A stretch of 5,741 nucleotides of DNA from Clostridiales bacterium (GTDB lineage Bacteria; Bacillota; Clostridia; Lachnospirales; WRAX01): NCBI GenBank assembly GCA_031262335.1, contig JAISHX010000053.1:1-5741 (forward strand), read 5' to 3'. Under the pieces are notes generated by a model. It did no database searches, was not told the DNA's origin, and saw only the letters and a list, made by a program, of their open reading frames with translations. Numbering within the stretch: position 1 is the first letter of the stretch; each line of letters starts with the position of its first letter. Both the position numbers and the translations under genes were made by a program. This document shows positions 1 through 5,535 of this stretch, one piece after another.

Positions 1-41
1 TAAACAATTCGGAGGCTATATAAGCCGCAAAACATAAAAAA

Positions 42-115
42 CGCGCCCCATCGGATTCGAACCGACGACTCCCGCCTTCGGAGGGCGGTGCTCTGTCCAT
101 CTGAGCTAAGGGCGC
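42..115 (-). tRNA. tRNA-Arg, anticodon CCG
   Basis: Read on the minus strand, this is a full cloverleaf. The seven-base acceptor stem GCGCCCT/GGGGCGC includes one T-G wobble. The D-arm is closed by GCTC/GAGC, the anticodon stem is CCGCC/GGCGG with loop CTCCGAA, and the T-arm carries GGTTCGAATCC. The anticodon CCG (plus positions 79-81) reads the arginine codon CGG. The D-loop has G-G-A, giving the A20 expected as an arginine identity base, and the discriminator base is G. CCA is not encoded: the discriminator is followed directly by six T residues on the minus strand, so CCA must be added by nucleotidyltransferase. The gene is divergent from nth. No other tRNA is visible in the window, so it appears to be a single-gene unit on this side. 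Confidence 0.97.
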
Positions 116-124
116 AACATTTGA

Positions 125-153
125 ATTATATAAAAAAAAATGTGATTTGTCAA
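125..153 (-). promoter_or_regulatory. Consensus sigma-70/sigma-A promoter of tRNA-Arg
   Basis: On the minus strand the -35 hexamer TTGACA (148-153) and the -10 hexamer TATAAT (125-130) both match consensus at every base. They are separated by 17 bases, which include a run of nine T. Seven bases past the -10 is a G at 118, the likely transcription start, only three bases before the mature tRNA 5' end at 115. Perfect hexamers with ideal spacing fit a stable-RNA gene. The promoter fills most of the spacer before nth, so RNA polymerase bound here would reach close to the nth start codon on the opposite strand. Confidence 0.85.
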
Positions 154-173
154 TATGATTGGTGAAAATTTTT

Positions 174-809
174 ATGGAGAGAGAAAAAAAGGCAAAACAA
201 ATTACACAACTTCTTGATGAAGTTTATGGTATCGAAATTAAATGTTTTCTAAATTATACAAAAGATTATGAACTCCTTTTTGCGACAATACTAAGTGCGC
301 AATGCACAGACGAAAGAGTAAATATAGTGACAGAATCTTTATTCAAAAAATACAGTACGCTTGAAAGCTTTGCGGCAGCAGACGAAACAGAGTTGCAGGA
401 GGATATTCGTTCCACAGGATTTTTCCGGCAAAAAGCTAAAAATATAATACTTTCGGCACAAAAGATAATTTCCGAATATGACGGAAAAGTTCCCGATTCT
501 ATCGAAAAATTGACCACTCTTCCCGGGGTAGGCAGAAAAACTGCCAATATAGCTTTGGGGGAGCTTTTCGGTATTCCGTGTGTTGCTGTAGATACTCACG
601 TCAAACGTGTTTCATACAAACTTGGATTGACAGATAACACAGAGCCGGATAAAATAGAAAAGGATTTATCAGAAATTTTGCCGCAAGAAAATCAAATACG
701 GTATAATGCCCAAATTATCTCACACGGACGAGCCGTGTGCAAAGCACGCAATCCGCTATGCGGTAAGTGTGTGTTCTTTGATTTGTGTGAAAGGAAGCCT
801 TATAATTGA
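174..809 (+). CDS. nth: Endonuclease III (DNA glycosylase/AP lyase)
   Basis: Base-excision repair enzyme that removes oxidised pyrimidines from DNA and nicks the abasic site by beta-elimination. The 211 residues equal the length of the E. coli enzyme. The helix-hairpin-helix motif LPGVGRKTA lies at 116-124, with catalytic Lys122 in it and catalytic Asp140 in VDTH (equivalent to E. coli K120 and D138). A C-terminal 4Fe-4S cluster motif C-x6-C-x2-C-x5-C uses Cys189, 196, 199 and 205. The N-terminal family block LLFATILSAQCTD is at 34-46. The ATG at 174 is chosen because GGTGA (161-165) lies eight bases upstream and the length then fits the family. In-frame TTG at 159 and GTG at 162 are possible but would lose that ribosome site. 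The stop codon overlaps the ftsE start in TTGA, so the two are probably co-transcribed and translationally coupled. I found no convincing promoter in the short spacer shared with the divergent tRNA. Confidence 0.95.
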   Translation: MEREKKAKQITQLLDEVYGIEIKCFLNYTKDYELLFATILSAQCTDERVNIVTESLFKKYSTLESFAAADETELQEDIRSTGFFRQKAKNIILSAQKIISEYDGKVPDSIEKLTTLPGVGRKTANIALGELFGIPCVAVDTHVKRVSYKLGLTDNTEPDKIEKDLSEILPQENQIRYNAQIISHGRAVCKARNPLCGKCVFFDLCERKPYN

Positions 810-1483
810 TTAGGTTTAAAAATGTTACAAAAATATATGATACAGGTATAAAAGGACTAAAAAATGTGTCTTTTTCCGTGGAAAAGGGAGAATTTCTTTT
901 TATTGTAGGTCCTTCCGGTAGCGGAAAATCAACGCTGATAAAACTTATCTTAAAAGAAGAAGAGCCTCAAAGCGGAGAAATTTTAATAGACGGACAAAAT
1001 ATCGCAAATGTCAGTCATAAAAACGTTCCTTATTTAAGGCGTCAAATCGGCGTTGTTTTTCAGGATTTCCGTCTTTTGCCTAATAAAACAGTCTATGAGA
1101 ATGTTGCGTTTGCGATGCAAATAACAGATGCAACTCACAGAGAAATAAAAAGAAATGTTCCGGCAACACTTTCTATGGTTGGACTTCATAAAAAAGCGCG
1201 TTCATATCCGCGCCAGCTTTCAGGCGGCGAACAGCAGAGAGTTGCTCTTGCGCGTGCAATTGTAAACCGCCCGCCGATTCTGTTAGCCGATGAGCCGACA
1301 GGAAACCTTGACCCCGATACTTCTTGGGAAATTATGATGTTGCTTTCTGATGTTCAAAAGCAAGGAATGACTGTACTTGTCGCCACTCATGCTTGGGACA
1401 TTGTAGATAATATGAAAAAACGTGTAATCGCGTTAAAAAACGGGACGATTCTTCGTGATGTGAAAGGAGGGTATGAAAATTGA
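806..1483 (+). CDS. ftsE: Cell-division ATP-binding protein FtsE
   Basis: Cytoplasmic ATPase of the FtsEX complex, which does not transport a substrate but uses ATP to switch on peptidoglycan hydrolases at the septum. All ABC motifs are present in the 225 residues: Walker [10 protein letters not shown] (35-43), Q-loop Gln86 in FQDFRLL, signature LSGGEQQR (138-145), Walker B ILLADEP (158-164), D-loop NLD (167-169) and switch His195 in ATHAWD. The [16 protein letters not shown] stretch and the ending [10 protein letters not shown] are typical of FtsE rather than of other ABC ATPases. Translation starts at a TTG that overlaps the nth stop in TTGA. AAAGGA (790-795), ten bases upstream, is the ribosome site. 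The next gene, ftsX, is joined by an identical TTGA overlap. Identity is firm from the motifs together with the ftsX neighbour. Confidence 0.96.
   Translation: MIRFKNVTKIYDTGIKGLKNVSFSVEKGEFLFIVGPSGSGKSTLIKLILKEEEPQSGEILIDGQNIANVSHKNVPYLRRQIGVVFQDFRLLPNKTVYENVAFAMQITDATHREIKRNVPATLSMVGLHKKARSYPRQLSGGEQQRVALARAIVNRPPILLADEPTGNLDPDTSWEIMMLLSDVQKQGMTVLVATHAWDIVDNMKKRVIALKNGTILRDVKGGYEN
1463..1470 (+). promoter_or_regulatory. Strong ribosome binding site that fixes the ftsX TTG start
   Basis: AAAGGAGG at the end of ftsE is a full match to the anti-Shine-Dalgarno complement and lies nine bases before the TTG at 1480. A closer ATG at 1473 is only two bases away and opens a short frame unrelated to FtsX, so the TTG is preferred. 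The site lies inside the ftsE coding sequence, as expected for coupled translation of a stoichiometric complex. Confidence 0.85.
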
Positions 1484-2424
1484 ATTTTTTTCCTACCCGC
1501 CGCCGTTTTTCTTCCGTAATAAACAATGCTTTTTTTTATATCGCGGAGGCTTTTAAATCAGCACTTAAAAATTCGCTTATGTCCGTTTGTTCAATAATAA
1601 CGATTTTTATATGCGCGTCGCTGTTAATAATAAGTTATTCCGTTGCCGTAAATATACGCGAATGCTTACGGCAAATAGAAAGTGCTGTTGGTATTGCCGC
1701 AATTATAGACGATTCTGTTCCGGACGAGGAGTTAGATAAAATATATAACGCAATAGCCGATATTGATGACGTAAAAGAAGTGCATTTTGTTTCCGCGCAA
1801 GCAGCCCTTGCCTCCTTCGCCGATTCTCTTGAAGAAGGAAGCGACATTGTTATGGGACTTGAAAACGATAACCCTCTTCGGCGTTCGTTTGAAGTAGTCG
1901 TATACAGAGCAAAAGACCAAAAAGCTGTTGTTAAATTACTTTCCTCTGAAACATTTGTCGATATGGGGGTAGTTAAAGTACGTCAAGCGCAAGATGTTAC
2001 CGAATTTCTTGAAGGGGTTTCAAATTTTGCAAATATAGTTTGTGCTGTTATCATTTTTGTTACGGCTGTACTTTCGGTAATTTTAATAACGACAACGATA
2101 AAAATTACCGTTGCGAGCCGCAAAAATGAAATAACAATAATGAAATATGTCGGCGCAACAGATAGCTTTGTAAAATGGCCTTTTAGGCTTGAAGGAGCTT
2201 TTATCGGCGGTATCGGTGCGACAGTTGCGGCAGCTGTTTCGGCAATTACTTATCCGTTAATTGTACACGCTATTTCAGAACAATTCTCATTTATAACAAA
2301 TATAGCATCGTTTTTGCCAACAGAAGAAGTTTTTCCGATAATTGCTCCGATTGCAATTATAAGCGGTATTTTGCTTGGAGCATTAAGCGCGGTAGGCGCA
2401 TTAAGAAAGTATCTGGAGGTATAA
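1480..2424 (+). CDS. ftsX: Cell-division permease-like protein FtsX
   Basis: Integral membrane partner of FtsE. It passes the ATPase signal across the membrane to an extracellular hydrolase or activator. The 314 residues show the FtsX layout: a cytoplasmic basic N-terminus (TRRR at 6-9), a first membrane helix at about 34-57, a large extracellular loop at about 60-182, then helices near 184-208, 237-263 and 284-306. Family signatures are the NPLRRSFEV block (131-139) in the extracellular loop and SRKNEITIMKYVGAT (213-227) after the second helix, the cytoplasmic part that should contact FtsE. Translation starts at TTG, overlapping the ftsE stop by four bases. The following hydrolase gene begins one base after the stop, so FtsX and its likely extracellular partner are made from one message. 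The length is within the usual Firmicutes range. Confidence 0.95.
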   Translation: MNFFPTRRRFSSVINNAFFYIAEAFKSALKNSLMSVCSIITIFICASLLIISYSVAVNIRECLRQIESAVGIAAIIDDSVPDEELDKIYNAIADIDDVKEVHFVSAQAALASFADSLEEGSDIVMGLENDNPLRRSFEVVVYRAKDQKAVVKLLSSETFVDMGVVKVRQAQDVTEFLEGVSNFANIVCAVIIFVTAVLSVILITTTIKITVASRKNEITIMKYVGATDSFVKWPFRLEGAFIGGIGATVAAAVSAITYPLIVHAISEQFSFITNIASFLPTEEVFPIIAPIAIISGILLGALSAVGALRKYLEV

Positions 2425-2425
2425 T

Positions 2426-3643
2426 ATGAACAAAAAAATATTTAATTTATTTATTGCGCTGTTAATTGCCTTAACTTCTTATGTTCATGTATCTGCAGAT
2501 TCGCTTGCTGAACTCAAAGAACGTCAGCGCGAATTGGAACGCCAGCGTGAAGAGTTAAACGAACAATCGCGCCGCGCTGTTGATTATTTCAACGATACAA
2601 CCGCCGAAAAAAGCGAAACGCTTACAGAAATAGCAAGTCTTGACGTCGCGCTTGACGAGGCGGAAGACGCACTTTCCGTTGTCAATGTAAACTTATATGA
2701 AACAAACGTTCTTATCGAAAATACAGAATCAGATTTAGCACAAACTCAATCTCTTATTGAAGGTCAGAGGCAGGCGTTAAAAGAACGCATAAGGTATATT
2801 CAGGAAAACGGTTCTGTAAATTACTTGGACGTGCTTATAGATTCAAAAAGTGTGTCTGATTTTCTTAATCGCTTGGAATATATAAACCAAATTGTTCTTT
2901 ATGATGATTCTATGATTAAAAATCTTCAGCAATCTGAAAATAAAATTTCAGATGATTTGAAACTTTTAGAAAATGCGCGCTCTCAAGCGGAAATTTTGGC
3001 ACAGGACGCGTTAGTTAAAAAACAAACTTTAGAAAATACAATAGCGGAAAAGCAAACCCGCCTACTTGAATTGGAAAAAAACGAAAATTATTATTCTACG
3101 CAAATTACGGACTTTCAAAACACAGACGCAGCTCTTAGTGCCTTAATAGCCGAAGCGGCTGAAGCGGCAAAAAATGAAGAAGAACGTCTTGCGCGTGAAG
3201 AGGCGGAGAAAAAAGCACGCGCATCATTGGCGGAAAAATATACAGGCGGTATAATGCAATGGCCTGTTTCGGGGTATCATACGATTTCTTCGGGATATGA
3301 TTACCGTGTTGACCCGATAAGCGGTAAGACACATTCTTTTCATACGGGAATAGACATTCCCGCGCCTAAAGGAACCGATATAACCGCCGCAAGCTCAGGA
3401 AAAGTTATTTTGGCGGAATATTACGGCGGCTACGGATATGCTGTCGTAATAGACCACGGCGGCGGAATTTCCACACTTTACGGGCATAATTCAAAGCTGG
3501 TTGTATCTGTCGGGGATTATGTCAATGCGGGACAGGTTATTTCAAAATGCGGCAGTACGGGATATTCAACAGGTCCGCATTGCCATTTTGAAGTGCGTGT
3601 AAACGGAACACACACAAACCCTCTTGCGTATGTTAGAAAATAG
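2426..3643 (+). CDS. Secreted coiled-coil M23 peptidoglycan endopeptidase (EnvC/PcsB-like, FtsEX partner)
   Basis: Predicted exported murein hydrolase acting at the septum under FtsEX control. Of its 405 residues, 1-24 form a signal peptide (NKK, then a hydrophobic core, cleavage after VSA). About 26-245 is a long charged coiled coil with the YLDVLIDSKSVSDFLNRL block (133-150) seen in the EnvC and PcsB families. An Ala/Glu/Lys-rich helix (about 240-270) links to a C-terminal LytM/M23 domain (about 278-403). Zinc ligands His306, Asp310 (HTGID) and His387 (HCH), and the catalytic-site histidines His354 (YGH) and His385, are all present. The domain should therefore be an active enzyme, unlike E. 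coli EnvC, whose LytM domain is degenerate and only activates amidases. GGAGG (2415-2419) stands six bases before the ATG. The role is inferred from its place directly after ftsX. It could also be described simply as an M23 family peptidase. Confidence 0.93.
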   Translation: MNKKIFNLFIALLIALTSYVHVSADSLAELKERQRELERQREELNEQSRRAVDYFNDTTAEKSETLTEIASLDVALDEAEDALSVVNVNLYETNVLIENTESDLAQTQSLIEGQRQALKERIRYIQENGSVNYLDVLIDSKSVSDFLNRLEYINQIVLYDDSMIKNLQQSENKISDDLKLLENARSQAEILAQDALVKKQTLENTIAEKQTRLLELEKNENYYSTQITDFQNTDAALSALIAEAAEAAKNEEERLAREEAEKKARASLAEKYTGGIMQWPVSGYHTISSGYDYRVDPISGKTHSFHTGIDIPAPKGTDITAASSGKVILAEYYGGYGYAVVIDHGGGISTLYGHNSKLVVSVGDYVNAGQVISKCGSTGYSTGPHCHFEVRVNGTHTNPLAYVRK

Positions 3644-3672
3644 AAAAAGGCAGATATTATTCTGCCTTTTTT
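3644..3672. terminator. Bidirectional intrinsic terminator between convergent genes
   Basis: An 11-base-pair perfect stem, AAAAAGGCAGA (3644-3654) with TCTGCCTTTTT (3661-3671), closes a six-base loop TATTAT. T-runs end the stem on both strands, so the hairpin can stop the ftsEX-hydrolase operon on plus and the LRR-dockerin gene on minus. The plus-strand stop codon ends at 3643, directly against the stem, and the minus-strand stop codon begins four bases beyond it. Confidence 0.9.
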
Positions 3673-3675
3673 AGT

Positions 3676-5280
3676 TTACGATTTTATCTTGATAGGAGGA
3701 ATGATAGAAGGAGTGATAGGAAGCGAGTCATACCAATCTACTATATAGCGGCGCAAAGTAATAATGTCATCCAACCCAATGTATCCGTCATAATATACAT
3801 CGGCGGCGTCATCCTCACATGGGACGGGGTAAGATGGGTCATTGCCATTGGTAATGTAACGGCGCAACCAAAGCAAATCTATTGTGTTGACAGTGCCATC
3901 TTTGTTTGTATCTCCGTAAAGAACAGCCGGTGTAAGCGGAGTACCTTGTGGTTGATAATATAATTCACCGTCGTTGGTTTGCGTTGTTGCGAGAATCATG
4001 TCTATAGACTTAATGACAGACGCATCAGAGAGGTCGAGGAGATTGTTTGCAACGTCAACATAACGCAGAGAATTTAAGCCATTGGCAGTTGAAATATCCG
4101 TGATGTTGTTCTCATGAATGTCAAGGGTTTCAAGGTTAGTAAGCATCGAAACATCAATATTGGATATTTGATTGTCGTACAAAAATAATTCAACTAACCC
4201 CGGTACATTGGATAAGTCAATAGTTTTAAGCATGCCTTCCGTGATTGCCAAAAATTTAAGATTAGGCAACGTGGGCAATGTCACATTTGCAAACCAATTG
4301 CCGTTTATGACGGAAAGTTCTTCAAGAGCGGTGTAAGCTGTTAAGTCGGGTAAATCCCTAAGTCCCGTACCGTCAATAACAAGCTTTTTGAGATTTGACG
4401 GGGAAGGAACAGGCGAAGGTGTCGGGTAAGAAGGCATAGGAATACTAGGTGAAGGTATTACCGGCGGTATTGGCGGAGAACCACCAAATGCAATGGTGAC
4501 CATCTCTTCGACGGATAGGGTGGCGGGTGGGACTGGTTGTCTGGCTGATATTGACATAATCACTTGTTTCAACATTGGACAATCATAGAACGCATATTCA
4601 CCAACGGATATGACGCTTTCGGGTATGTTCAAGGTTGTCAAACTTTGACAACCATAAAACGCATAGGCGCTAATGCTTTTGACGCCGTCCGGAATATTAT
4701 AAGCAGAATCTGTTTTGCCGGCAGGATACAATATAAGAGTGTCTCCTGCTTTATTAAACACCACTCCGTTAATAATTTGATAAAATTGATTATTGCTATT
4801 TATAGATGATAAGTTATTGCAACCAGCAAATGCCGCGGGGTCAATGCTTGTAACGCTACTTGGTATGTTTATACTTGTCAAATTTGTACAACCATAAAAC
4901 GCATAGGCGCCAATGCTTGTGACGCCTTCCGGTATTGTGACGCTTGTCAAACTTGTACAATTACGAAACGCAAGTTCTCCAATACTTTTGACGCTGCTTG
5001 GTATTGTGACGCTTGTCAAATTTATACAATCAGAAAACGCCGCTCTGCCAATGCTTGTGACGCTGTCCGGTATGGTCACGCCTGTCAAACTTTCACAACC
5101 AAAAAACGCATTATCGCTAATTACGGTGACGTCGTTTGGTATTACAATGTCGCCGCCCGTGCCTTGATAATATCCAAGCACGCCGTTGTTTCTGACAAAG
5201 TCGCTGTCCGCCGCTTTGGCGGTTACGGCACAGCACGTCACGAAACCTAACATCAGCATCGTGATAAGTAAATTCTTCAT
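3676..5280 (-). CDS. Secreted BspA-like leucine-rich-repeat protein with C-terminal type I dockerin
   Basis: Predicted extracellular protein of 534 residues. Residues 1-23 are a signal peptide (KN, hydrophobic core, AKA before A24). Residues 47-161 hold five 23-residue BspA/TpLRR repeats of the form IPxxVxxIxxxAFxxCxxLxxV. After a NGVVFNKAGDTLILYPAG island (171-188) come two more repeats (about 196-241). A Pro/Ser linker (268-295) leads to a second LRR block of a different type (about 297-425, LxxLxIxxNxIxxI). A type I dockerin follows at 456-513, with loops DTNKDGTVNTID (457-468) and DVYYDGYIGLDD (494-505), each followed by LRRYI. The dockerin should bind a cohesin on a scaffold or surface protein, and the LRRs suggest adhesion or ligand recognition. 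No catalytic domain is visible. The ATG at 5280 is chosen because it starts the signal peptide and has AAGGGAG eight bases upstream. The gene carries its own terminator and a candidate promoter. Exact ligand and partner are unknown. Confidence 0.93.
   Translation of the reverse strand: MKNLLITMLMLGFVTCCAVTAKAADSDFVRNNGVLGYYQGTGGDIVIPNDVTVISDNAFFGCESLTGVTIPDSVTSIGRAAFSDCINLTSVTIPSSVKSIGELAFRNCTSLTSVTIPEGVTSIGAYAFYGCTNLTSINIPSSVTSIDPAAFAGCNNLSSINSNNQFYQIINGVVFNKAGDTLILYPAGKTDSAYNIPDGVKSISAYAFYGCQSLTTLNIPESVISVGEYAFYDCPMLKQVIMSISARQPVPPATLSVEEMVTIAFGGSPPIPPVIPSPSIPMPSYPTPSPVPSPSNLKKLVIDGTGLRDLPDLTAYTALEELSVINGNWFANVTLPTLPNLKFLAITEGMLKTIDLSNVPGLVELFLYDNQISNIDVSMLTNLETLDIHENNITDISTANGLNSLRYVDVANNLLDLSDASVIKSIDMILATTQTNDGELYYQPQGTPLTPAVLYGDTNKDGTVNTIDLLWLRRYITNGNDPSYPVPCEDDAADVYYDGYIGLDDIITLRRYIVDWYDSLPITPSIIPPIKIKS
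4798..5142 (-). repeat. Five tandem 69-base repeats encoding BspA-type LRRs
   Basis: Five in-register units of 69 bases encode residues 47-161; the conserved prolines fall at 48, 71, 94, 117 and 140, exactly 23 apart. Similarity is also clear in the DNA: forms of GTGACGCTTGTCAAA and AATGCTTGTGACGC recur on the plus strand. Two further units lie at 4558-4695 after a non-repeat island. The 23-base string running from ACAACCATAAAACG to CATAGGCGC is identical at 4648-4670 and 4888-4910. The block is part of the LRR gene and not a non-coding array. Confidence 0.88.
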
Positions 5281-5288
5281 AATTTTGA

Positions 5289-5295
5289 CTCCCTT
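5289..5295 (-). promoter_or_regulatory. Ribosome binding site deciding the LRR protein start
   Basis: The minus strand reads AAGGGAG here, eight bases before the ATG at 5280. This supports the internal methionine that begins a typical signal peptide over an in-frame ATG at 5358, which would add 26 residues ahead of the signal peptide. Confidence 0.75.
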
Positions 5296-5321
5296 CCTAA
5301 AAATTAGTAAATACGTAACAA

Positions 5322-5368
5322 GCAGACTGTTTCCAATCTTACAATTTTCAGAAAACATATTAATCTGC
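5322..5368 (-). promoter_or_regulatory. Possible stem-loop in the 5' leader of the LRR gene
   Basis: On the minus strand GCAGA (5364-5368) can pair with TCTGC (5322-5326), and TGTTT (5353-5357) with AAACA (5328-5332). The two helices are separated by an asymmetric internal loop of six bases against one and close a loop of about 20 bases. The structure lies upstream of, and does not cover, the ribosome site at 5289-5295. It does not match a riboswitch class I know and could be chance pairing in AT-rich sequence. Confidence 0.22.
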
Positions 5369-5374
5369 CGCCAG

Positions 5375-5395
5375 GTTTATAAACAAAGTGCACTT
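5375..5395. promoter_or_regulatory. Two adjacent perfect 10-base palindromes, possible operator
   Basis: GTTTATAAAC (5375-5384) and AAGTGCACTT (5386-5395) are each perfectly self-complementary and are separated by one base, so their centres are 11 bases apart, about one helical turn. They cover the first bases downstream of the predicted transcription start of the LRR gene, where a repressor could act. A one-mismatch copy of the first palindrome, GTTTATAAAA, occurs at 5506-5515. No known regulator is recognised. Confidence 0.3.
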
Positions 5396-5401
5396 GTTGT
5401 T

Positions 5402-5430
5402 ATATTAGCACAATTAAACCATGATTACAA
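5402..5430 (-). promoter_or_regulatory. Candidate promoter of the LRR-dockerin gene
   Basis: On the minus strand a -35-like TTGTAA (5425-5430) is followed after 17 bases by TAATAT (5402-5407), preceded by TG one base upstream as in extended -10 promoters. Each hexamer matches consensus at four of six bases. The start would be an A near 5395, giving a leader of about 115 bases. No better pair was found between the LRR start codon and the end of the upstream gene, but AT-rich DNA makes chance matches common. Confidence 0.42.
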
Positions 5431-5535
5431 TACTATTTTTAACGAAATTTTCTTCCTCTGAAAGGAGACTAAATACCGCAACCACACAAAACGCCATGTT
5501 CAGGTGTTTATAAAACAGCGAAACACACGAGTATG

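Noticed and set aside
10..29. Small inverted repeat GGCT...AGCC as terminator of the tRNA gene
   Set aside because: The stem is only four base pairs and, read on the minus strand, is not followed by a U-tract; the T-run at 36-41 lies before it.
154..159. TATGAT as a -10 box for a plus-strand nth promoter
   Set aside because: No -35 lies at a proper distance, and the resulting start near 166 would remove the nth ribosome binding site.
4798..5142. Regularly spaced repeats as a possible CRISPR array
   Set aside because: The units are 69 bases, coding in frame, and diverge gradually with no unique spacers between identical repeats.
4913..5167. Plus-strand open frame with repeated valine/leucine-rich segments
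   Set aside because: It is the antisense shadow of the 69-base LRR repeats; its apparent repeats only mirror the real gene, and it has no ribosome site or family likeness.
5281..5358. N-terminal extension of the LRR protein from an ATG at 5358
   Set aside because: It would put 26 extra residues before a normal signal peptide, while the ATG at 5280 has a good ribosome site.
5186..5461. Plus-strand open frame of 91 codons over the LRR gene start and leader
   Set aside because: It lies antisense to the signal peptide and leader. Its hydrophobic stretch is a by-product of AT-rich sequence, and no Shine-Dalgarno sequence precedes it.
5460..5467. GAAAGGAG on the plus strand as the ribosome site of a small gene
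   Set aside because: No start codon follows at a usable distance; the nearest ATG (5495) opens only a five-codon frame.
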